From positions 62,001 through 126,000 of the forward strand of contig PKWL01000063.1 of assembly GCA_003133225.1 (NCBI GenBank): 64,000 nucleotides of DNA, read 5' to 3'. A program made the translations under genes and the position numbers. Below, piece after piece: positions 57,956 to 64,000 of the stretch; positions within the stretch are counted from its first letter, which is position 1; the number at the start of each line of letters is the position of its first letter. The notes under the pieces were generated by a model. It was not told the DNA's origin and ran no database searches. It saw nothing but the letters and a program-made list of their open reading frames with translations. This DNA is from Janthinobacterium sp. (GTDB lineage Bacteria > Pseudomonadota > Gammaproteobacteria > Burkholderiales > Burkholderiaceae_D).

Positions 57956-59011
57956 TCAATACATGCGGCCAGGATTGAAAATTTCGGACGGGTCGAAAGC
58001 CAATTTCAGGCGCTGATGGATGCGCGCCACAGCCGGTGCCAACGGGTGAAACACGCCGACGTCCTTGTCGCCGCCACGAAACAGGCTGGCGTGGCCACCC
58101 ACTGCCGCTGCCGTTTTACGGATGTTGCCGGTCATTTCGGCACCGGCCTCGACCTTCAGCCAGCGCTGCGCGCCTCCCCATTCGATCATTTGCTGTCCTT
58201 TGAGGATGAGCGCGCTGCTGGCGGATGGCACCGACAGACGCCAGATACTGGCACCGTCGAAAAACGGATGCGTCTGTTCGCGCACACCGCGCCAGAAAGC
58301 GGCGCCGTCCGCCACTTCGTCCCCCTTCAGACGTTGCAGCGCCGCCGTCACGGCCGCGGCGGCCCCCGACAGACGCAAGGTGAGGACCCCGTCGTGCCAG
58401 CAGCTTGCCGAAATCGGCAGCGGCAAACCAGCCCATTCATTAAGCCTGGTCAAGGCATCGATCTCGCTCATAGAAAATCGGATCGTGCTCTCGCGCGACG
58501 GCAGTGGCAGCACCTTCAGCGACACTTCAAGGATCAGTCCTAGCGTGCCGAGCGAACCGGCGAGCAGGCGCGAGACATCATAGCCGGCAACGTTTTTCAT
58601 CACCTGGCCGCCGAACGTCAGCGCCTGGCCTTTGCCATCCATTAACATCGCGCCTAAAACGAAATCGCGCACCGCACCGGCACTCGCGCGGCGCGGACCC
58701 GACAGCGCGCTAGCGATCACGCCGCCGATGGTCGCGCCGTCGCCAAAATGGGGCGGCTCGAACGCAAGCATCTGGTTGTAACCGGCCAACGCCGCCTCGA
58801 TCTGTGCCAGCGGCGTGCCACAACGCGCGGTAATCACCAGTTCCGTCGGTTCGTAGGCGACGATGCCCGCGTACTGGCGCGTATCAAGAATCTGCCCCGT
58901 CAGGCCCTGGCCGTACCAATCCTTGGTGCCACCGCCGCGCAGACGCAGGGCGCACTTGTGCTCTGTTGCCGATTGAATTTGTGCTCTGAATTGTTCCACT
59001 ATCGCTTGCAA
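57956..59011 (-). CDS. glcE: Glycolate oxidase FAD-binding subunit GlcE
   Basis: GlcE is the second flavin-binding subunit of glycolate dehydrogenase. The 351-residue product has the FAD-binding PCMH features LRLRGGGTKDWYGQGL, RCGTPLAQIEAAL, DGATIGGVIASALSGPRRAS and GGQVMKNVAGYDVSRLLAGS. The start is TTG at 59011, with AGGAG five bases upstream and eight bases after the glcD stop; a GTG four codons later is the alternative, and the longer open frame to 59263 only shadows glcD. It ends FDPSEIFNPGRMY, the usual tail. Confidence 0.95.
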   Translation of the reverse strand: MQAIVEQFRAQIQSATEHKCALRLRGGGTKDWYGQGLTGQILDTRQYAGIVAYEPTELVITARCGTPLAQIEAALAGYNQMLAFEPPHFGDGATIGGVIASALSGPRRASAGAVRDFVLGAMLMDGKGQALTFGGQVMKNVAGYDVSRLLAGSLGTLGLILEVSLKVLPLPSRESTIRFSMSEIDALTRLNEWAGLPLPISASCWHDGVLTLRLSGAAAAVTAALQRLKGDEVADGAAFWRGVREQTHPFFDGASIWRLSVPSASSALILKGQQMIEWGGAQRWLKVEAGAEMTGNIRKTAAAVGGHASLFRGGDKDVGVFHPLAPAVARIHQRLKLAFDPSEIFNPGRMY

Positions 59012-59019
59012 GATTGCTC

Positions 59020-60510
59020 CTAAAAACGCGACAAATGCGCGAATTTTAGCTGGCCTCGCGTGACGCGCATCTTGCCAAATTCGGCGCAGCGGTTCAGGGT
59101 TGGAATGGCTTTGTCCGGATTGAGCAGGAAGACTGGATCGAAGGCCCCTTTGACGGCGATAAAAGCCGCCAATTCCTGCGCCGAAAACTGCACGCACATT
59201 GAATTGATTTTCTCTACGCCAACGCCATGTTCGCCCGTAATGGTGCCACCGACCTCCACGCATAAGGCGAGGATCTCGGCCCCGAACGCCTCTGCCCGGC
59301 CGAGTTCATCCGGCAAATTCGCATCGAACAAAATCAAAGGGTGCAAGTTGCCGTCACCGGCATGGAACACGTTGGCGCAACGCAAGCCGTATTTGATTCC
59401 CATCTGTTCGATACCGGTTAGCACCTGCGCCAACCTTTTGCGTGGAATGGTACCGTCCATGCAGTAATAATCGGGCGAAATGCGACCGGCCGCCGGGAAT
59501 GCGTTCTTGCGGCCGGACCAGAATTTCAGGCGCTCCGCTTCCGACTGGGAGACCGTGATCGCACTCGCCCCCGCGCATTCAAGCACGGCCGTCATGCGCG
59601 CGACTTCATCATCGACTTCTTCGCGCGTACCGTCCGCCTCACACAGCAAGATAGCGGCCGCATCGGTGTCGTAGCCGGCCTTCACGAACGGCTCGACCAT
59701 GCGCACCGAGGTCTGGTCCATCATCTCCAATCCCGCAGGAATGATGCCAGCCGCAATCACGTTGGCCACGGCATTACCGCCGGTCACGATATCGTTAAAC
59801 GAAGCCAGAATCACGCGCGCCGTTTGCGCTTTCGGGACCAGTTTGACCGTCACTTCCGTGACAATGCCGAGCATGCCTTCCGAGCCGATGAATACTGCCA
59901 GCAAATCGAGGCCGGGTCCGTCCAACGCCTCGCTGCCTAATTCGACTACGTCACCTTCGATGGTGATCATCCGCACCCGCAACACGTTATGCACCGTCAA
60001 GCCGTATTTCAGGCAATGCACGCCGCCCGAGTTTTCCGCCACATTACCGCCAATGGTGCAGGCGATCTGCGATGAAGGGTCGGGCGCGTAATACAATCCG
60101 TGTTCGGCAGCGGCGTCGGAAATGGCCAGATTGCGCACGCCCGGCTGCACCACGGCGGTCCTGGAATACGCATTGACGCGGACAATCTTGTTCAGGCGCG
60201 CGGTCGACAGCACGACCCCATCGGCGATCGGCAACGCGCCACCGGACAGACCCGTGCCGGCGCCCCGCGGCACCAGGGGCACCTTCAAATCGCGGCATGT
60301 TTTCAAGATCGCCACCACCTGCTCCTCCGTGTCCGGCAGCGTGACCACCATTGGCAACTGGCGGTACGCAGCCAATCCGTCGCATTCGTAGGGCCGCGTG
60401 TCCTCGGCATCGAACAGCACGCAGCGCGGCGGCAGCAAAGCGCGCAAGGCGGCCACAACGTCGTGCTGGCGCGCCGCGTGGGGGGATGGAACTGGCAGGC
60501 GTGTTGTCAT
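59020..60510 (-). CDS. glcD: Glycolate oxidase FAD-linked subunit GlcD
   Basis: GlcD is the catalytic flavoprotein of glycolate dehydrogenase. The 496-residue product has the FAD-binding block PLVPRGAGTGLSGGALPIAD and GGNVAENSGGVHCLKYGLT, then LLAVFIGSEGMLGIVTEVTV and the C-terminal TITGEHGVGVEK. The ATG at 60510 gives MTTRLPVPSPHAARQHD; the frame extends to 60627 without conservation. No ribosome-binding site is seen, and a TACAAT hexamer lies six bases upstream. The order glcD-glcE-glcF is the conserved one; no glcC-type regulator adjoins. Confidence 0.97.
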   Translation of the reverse strand: MTTRLPVPSPHAARQHDVVAALRALLPPRCVLFDAEDTRPYECDGLAAYRQLPMVVTLPDTEEQVVAILKTCRDLKVPLVPRGAGTGLSGGALPIADGVVLSTARLNKIVRVNAYSRTAVVQPGVRNLAISDAAAEHGLYYAPDPSSQIACTIGGNVAENSGGVHCLKYGLTVHNVLRVRMITIEGDVVELGSEALDGPGLDLLAVFIGSEGMLGIVTEVTVKLVPKAQTARVILASFNDIVTGGNAVANVIAAGIIPAGLEMMDQTSVRMVEPFVKAGYDTDAAAILLCEADGTREEVDDEVARMTAVLECAGASAITVSQSEAERLKFWSGRKNAFPAAGRISPDYYCMDGTIPRKRLAQVLTGIEQMGIKYGLRCANVFHAGDGNLHPLILFDANLPDELGRAEAFGAEILALCVEVGGTITGEHGVGVEKINSMCVQFSAQELAAFIAVKGAFDPVFLLNPDKAIPTLNRCAEFGKMRVTRGQLKFAHLSRF

Positions 60511-60844
60511 GCATCGATTGTAAGCACAAAAGGGGCGCTTGGGCGAATTCTTGACAGTTTTCCGTAGCGCGGACACTGCCGTCACCAGCGCTCTCCGCTG
60601 GCCCGGATTGTGGTGCGGCGAGCGCACGAAACAAGTCTAATGGGCACGCCATGAGCGCATGCTAACATGTCAAGGTCTGCCGCCAGCGTGAGTGGAGTAT
60701 GGGCTTTCTGCGACGACATGTCGCGAAACTCGCGCCGCCCTCGGCTTGGCTGGCGACGTTAGGCTCAGACAAGCGAGGGATCTTCTTTCTCGATGGCTAT
60801 ATACTCGCTAACTTGCATATCTTCACTTTTTCCGAGGACACATC
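60511..60844. other. Divergent gap between glcD and the adenosyltransferase gene
   Basis: A 334-base divergent region without a supported gene. It holds the -10-like element next to glcD and a TTGACA near 60551 on the + strand without a matching -10. GAGGA lies seven bases before the adenosyltransferase ATG, and an A+T-rich TATATAC run at 60796-60806 may be part of its promoter. Confidence 0.4.
60517..60522 (-). promoter_or_regulatory. TACAAT -10-like hexamer abutting glcD
   Basis: On the - strand TACAAT ends six bases before the glcD ATG, the same spacing as the TATAAT before lpxC. Transcription would begin at or beside the start codon. No good -35 was found. Confidence 0.3.
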
Positions 60845-61399
60845 ATGGGCAACCGACTTTCGAAAATCGCCACCCGCACCGGCGACAATGGCAGCACCGG
60901 ACTGGGCGACGGCAGCCGTACCGACAAAGACAGCGTGCGCGTGCATGCCATGGGCGATGTCGATGAACTGAACTCAAATATCGGTTTGCTGCTGTGTGAA
61001 GCCATGCCGGACGCGCTGCGCGAAGAGCTCATCTTGATCCAGCACGACCTGTTCGACCTGGGTGGCGAGATTTGCATTCCCGGCCATCAAATCATCACCG
61101 AAACACAGGTGAAAAGGATTGACGACCTGCTGGAGAAATACAATGGCAACCTGACCCCGCTGACGGAATTCATTCTGCCTGGCGGCTCGCGCGCGGGCGC
61201 AGTTGCGCACGTGTGCCGCACCGTGAGCCGCCGCGCCGAACGCAGTATCGTCACCTTGGGTAAAGCGGAAAAAATCAACGACCATGCGCGCCAGTACATG
61301 AACCGCTTGTCCGACTTGCTATTCGTGCTGTCGCGCGTGCTGAACCGGTTTGCTGGAGGCAGCGACGTGCTGTGGCAACACGAGCGCAAGCGCGGCTAG
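60845..61399 (+). CDS. PduO-type ATP:cob(I)alamin adenosyltransferase
   Basis: This enzyme transfers the 5'-deoxyadenosyl group of ATP to cob(I)alamin, making adenosylcobalamin. The 184-residue four-helix-bundle protein has the ATP-binding N-terminus IATRTGDNGSTGLGDGSRT, the core GDVDELNSNIGLL, and LPGGSRAGAVAHVCRTVSRR with AERSIVTL, the PduO family marks. It is distinct from the CobA/BtuR type. No cobalamin-dependent enzyme or cobalamin riboswitch was seen beside it. GAGGA precedes the ATG at seven bases. Confidence 0.95.
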   Translation: MGNRLSKIATRTGDNGSTGLGDGSRTDKDSVRVHAMGDVDELNSNIGLLLCEAMPDALREELILIQHDLFDLGGEICIPGHQIITETQVKRIDDLLEKYNGNLTPLTEFILPGGSRAGAVAHVCRTVSRRAERSIVTLGKAEKINDHARQYMNRLSDLLFVLSRVLNRFAGGSDVLWQHERKRG

Positions 61400-61404
61400 C
61401 GCGC
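61390..61404. terminator. Short hairpin at the end of the adenosyltransferase gene
   Basis: GCGCG (61390-61394) and CGCGC (61400-61404) with a five-base loop that contains the stop codon. Weak; no U tract. Confidence 0.25.
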
Positions 61405-61546
61405 TCAGGCCGGACGCAGGCCGACCTGGTCTTAAATTGAAAAGCCCATTCGGATGGACGGCAAATCTCGTTCTCTGGCGCAACTGAGCGTCAATAGGCT
61501 TGATGAGTTGGGCGAGCAATCAGGTCAACCACGTGCGGAAAAATCC

Positions 61547-61561
61547 CATAGACGGTCTATG
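61547..61561. terminator. Palindrome just past the AcoR-like gene
   Basis: CATAGAC (61547-61553), one G, and GTCTATG (61555-61561) lie directly after the stop codon of the - strand regulator gene. A dimeric protein site or a tight hairpin are both possible. Confidence 0.35.
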
Positions 61562-61562
61562 A

Positions 61563-63641
61563 CTATTTGCGCATGTCCAAAAATTCCAATTCTTCGCGCC
61601 CGTCCCGATTCACAACAAACTTGCCATGGTTTGAATCGCGGCAGCCGCTAACGAGGTGATCCAGCCCATATTTTTTGAGTTTGGCGTACAAAGTGCTTTT
61701 GGCAATGCCAAGATGCTTGGCCACCAGGGTAAGGTTACCCCGGTCCGCTTCGAGCGTCTCGCGGATGAATTCAAGTTCAGCGTCTTCCAACTTTCCCATT
61801 GCGCTCGCGCGCGCCTTCAAGTTTATGCAGCCCGATGTTTGTGGTAATTCGATTTCAGGCGGCAACTCGTCTAAGCCCAGCGACTGCCCGCTCGCCATTA
61901 AAAACATGCTTTCAACCACATTGCGCAGCTCGCGGACATTGCCGGGCCAGTCGTGGTTTTCCAGCGCAGCGACAACTTCCGGCTTGACTTGCTTTTGTTC
62001 AACGCCATATTGTTCGGCGAACTTGCGCAGAAAATACTCCACCAGCGGCCGGATATCTTCCCGCCGATCGCGCAAGGGCGGAATACGGATGCTAGTGACC
62101 GATACCCTATAAAACAAATCCATGCGAAAGCGGCCATCTGCAACCTCTTGCCGCAGATCGCGATTGGTCGCCGCAACCAGCTTGAAGCAGATTTTTCGCG
62201 GCACCGTTTCGCCGATTCGATAAATTTCGCCTTCTTCCAAAACGCGCAAAAAGTGCGGCTGTAGCTCGAGCGGCATTTCGCCGATTTCATCGAGAAACAA
62301 CGTGCCACCGTTCGCCGCCTCGATCTTGCCGACCATGCCACCTCGGCGCGATCCAGTAAAGGCACCTTCGCAATGGCCAAAAAGCTCGCTTGCCAGGAGA
62401 TCCTTGGACAGCCCGCCGCAATTGAGGGCAACAAATGGTCGTTCCCCAGCCGGGCCCGAACGGTGGATCCCTTGCGCAAAATTTTCCTTCCCTACCCCCG
62501 TCTCCCCCAGCAACAACACCGGCACATGGGTCTTGCCGAGCAGCTTCGCCTTTTGCACGGCCTTGGCCAAGGTCTCACTGGCGCCAACAATACCGGCAAA
62601 GCCCCGCATGTCCGTCGCAACTGCCGTGCTCGCATGTACGTTCTTTTTGGCGATATGAAAAGACACCCCCGTCTGCCTCGGACCTGGAATCGTCAATAGG
62701 GTACCGATCCGCTCACCGCCGTCAAGAACCGCCTCTAGCCAGTCTTCGCACAGCCAATCGGGAGCCTCGGGGAACTTCAGGGGCGCGAAGGTGCCAACGC
62801 TCAGGGTCGGGATCGGAATCGTGTTTTTCAGATCGAAGTCTATGCCCCGCGCCAGCAGCGCCGTGGCGGCCCGCTCGTTGGCCTTAATGGGATAGCCGCG
62901 CCGATCGCAGATGATCAGGCCGTCTGTCGCGCTCGACATTTTTGCCATACCCCGTTCCAGCAGTTGATAGCGAAAGTCCATTTCCAGCTTGGCCAACTGG
63001 CTCTCGATCCGGCCAGCCGTGGTAACCGCCAGCGCCAGACTGTGTGGGCTAAATGTCTTACCTAGGCCGGAAACATCCACGGCGCCCAGGATCTTTCCAT
63101 CGTACGGATCACGGATGACAGTGGCGGAGCAGGTCCACTGCTTGATCCCTGCGCAAAAATGCTCTGCGGCATGAATCTGTACGGCCTGGCCGATCGAGAG
63201 AGCCGTGCCGATGGCATTGGTCCCGCAAATCAACTCATTCCAGCTGCTGCCGGCAATCAGATGAATATTCTCGGCGGCGGCCAAGGCGCGGCGATCGCCT
63301 TCCACTCCCAAAATCATTCCGTTCGGATCGGTGAGGATCATGATCGTCTCAGTTTCGGCCAAGAGATCCTTGGCCATCGCCATCACCTGTTTTCCGGCCG
63401 TGAGCAGTTCACGATGCTGATACTGCAAAGAACTCAAGATATCCGCATTAACTGGGGCCAATGCTTGATGGCGTGCAGGATCCACCTGCACTTCCAGACA
63501 ACGACGCCAGGAATCATCAATAAGGCAACGTAAGGCGTTGGACTGGGGCGCATTTCCGCTCAGGAACCCTTCCCAGGCGGCCATGATCTTACCGTTATTT
63601 TGAGGATTGGACAGCCGCTGGCTAGGCTCGTTGGCAATCAT
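61563..63641 (-). CDS. AcoR-like sigma-54-dependent transcriptional activator
   Basis: A 692-residue enhancer-binding protein. An N-terminal GAF-type sensor (about 80-230) contains the AcoR-family marks ICGTNAIGTAL and EHFCAGIKQWTCSATVIRDP. A PAS-like stretch follows, then the AAA+ domain with Walker A GETGVGKE at 379-386, the sigma-54 contact loop GAFTGS at 426-431 and Walker B GGTLFLDEIGE at 445-455, and a C-terminal Fis-type helix-turn-helix with AKHLGIAKSTLYAKLKKYGL. GGAGA precedes the ATG. Relatives control acetoin or alcohol catabolism; the target here lies outside the window or is unknown. Confidence 0.93.
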   Translation of the reverse strand: MIANEPSQRLSNPQNNGKIMAAWEGFLSGNAPQSNALRCLIDDSWRRCLEVQVDPARHQALAPVNADILSSLQYQHRELLTAGKQVMAMAKDLLAETETIMILTDPNGMILGVEGDRRALAAAENIHLIAGSSWNELICGTNAIGTALSIGQAVQIHAAEHFCAGIKQWTCSATVIRDPYDGKILGAVDVSGLGKTFSPHSLALAVTTAGRIESQLAKLEMDFRYQLLERGMAKMSSATDGLIICDRRGYPIKANERAATALLARGIDFDLKNTIPIPTLSVGTFAPLKFPEAPDWLCEDWLEAVLDGGERIGTLLTIPGPRQTGVSFHIAKKNVHASTAVATDMRGFAGIVGASETLAKAVQKAKLLGKTHVPVLLLGETGVGKENFAQGIHRSGPAGERPFVALNCGGLSKDLLASELFGHCEGAFTGSRRGGMVGKIEAANGGTLFLDEIGEMPLELQPHFLRVLEEGEIYRIGETVPRKICFKLVAATNRDLRQEVADGRFRMDLFYRVSVTSIRIPPLRDRREDIRPLVEYFLRKFAEQYGVEQKQVKPEVVAALENHDWPGNVRELRNVVESMFLMASGQSLGLDELPPEIELPQTSGCINLKARASAMGKLEDAELEFIRETLEADRGNLTLVAKHLGIAKSTLYAKLKKYGLDHLVSGCRDSNHGKFVVNRDGREELEFLDMRK

Positions 63642-64000
63642 ATTGTCTCCTTTTGGCTATGGTCGTATGCGCGCAGGGTCGAATTATTCGTGTTGTGCGC
63701 ATAGGCCAGACTCTTCCTTAGCCCGCTTCGCTGGCTGGCTTATGTAGAAAAAGTTATCTCCCGACTATACACCCTAATTGATTTGATGACCTCGCTGTCG
63801 GCTCAACAGACAACAATTTCATTTTAAAAAAATAAGTTTATCAGGGGTGATCCGCGAAGGCAGGGAAGCGCCGGCAGCGCGCTTGGCCAAGTCGAATACG
63901 GGTCGCCGCGGCCGCTCAAAGGGCAAGCCTGCCGTGAGCAAATGGAGGGCTGCCAGCCACGGCGGGCACGACGCCGCGGGGGTGTTAAGCGGGCCCGCAT
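63642..64000. other. Region upstream of the AcoR-like gene, no supported gene
   Basis: The last 359 bases contain an inverted repeat TATGCGC (63666-63672) with GCGCATA (63697-63703) close to the regulator start, and an A+T-rich stretch near 63730-63840 that may hold promoters. No -24/-12 sigma-54 element was recognised. The G+C-rich end (63860-64000) could be part of a gene continuing past the window, but no frame was recognised. Confidence 0.4.

Overview
The window is GC-rich chromosomal DNA from a betaproteobacterium of the order Burkholderiales, most likely Oxalobacteraceae or a close relative. The placement rests on gene content and order: an unbroken mraZ-to-ftsZ division and cell-wall cluster followed by a peroxiredoxin, lpxC, secA and argJ; an ftsY-ftsE-ftsX-rpoH block; a cytochrome c oxidase cluster with a cytochrome c domain fused to subunit II; oxyR-ubiA; and glcDEF. 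No rRNA, tRNA, prophage or CRISPR was seen.

Layout. 1-3342: end of zapD and yacG (+ strand), then a Nudix hydrolase, a DUF815 ATPase and argJ (- strand). 3343-6846: secA (-) and a divergent DUF721 gene (+). 6843-8634: lpxC and a Prx5-type peroxiredoxin (-). 8635-9876: an A+T-rich gene-free stretch ending in a probable decayed transposase (tnpB) fragment. 9877-26967: ftsZ, ftsA, ftsQ, ddlB, murC, murG, ftsW, murD, mraY, murF, murE, ftsI, ftsL, rsmH, mraZ, all on the - strand, with starts and stops overlapping or nearly touching from mraY to ftsQ, and an mraZ promoter carrying four MraZ boxes. 27593-29456: glpK preceded by the RNase P RNA gene rnpB, which is visible as sequence and structure although it is not an ORF. 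30061-34114: ftsY, ftsE, ftsX, rpoH (+). 34257-36015: a small conserved protein (-) and a CNNM/CorC-type membrane protein (+). 36079-44965: cytochrome c oxidase structural and assembly genes (sco1, ctaB, ctaA, SCO-like, surf1, coxC, DUF2970, ctaG, a 35-residue assembly peptide, coxA, coxB), interrupted by one opposite-strand two-helix membrane protein. 46104-48226: methyltransferase, trmL, heptose-phosphate adenylyltransferase. 48432-56675: a lone pilU paralogue, oxyR, ubiA, DUF883, proC, yggS, pilT-pilU, glutathione peroxidase. 56701-63641: glycolate oxidase glcF-glcE-glcD, a PduO-type cobalamin adenosyltransferase, and an AcoR-like sigma-54 activator.

How it fits together. Most genes are housekeeping: peptidoglycan precursor synthesis (MurC-F, MraY, MurG, Ddl), the divisome (FtsA, Q, L, I, W, Z, E, X, ZapD), envelope export and lipid A (SecA, FtsY, LpxC), aerobic respiration with heme A and copper-centre assembly, twitching-motility ATPases, and peroxide defence (OxyR, peroxiredoxin, Gpx). 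I found no convincing new multi-gene defence or metabolic system. The points most worth a second look are regulatory or structural: a long hairpin between ftsA and ftsZ, palindromes at 45479-45502 and 52128-52155, U-tract-free inverted repeats at nearly every convergent gene junction, rnpB running into glpK without an obvious terminator, possible leaderless promoters at lpxC and glcD, and very small cytochrome oxidase assembly proteins.
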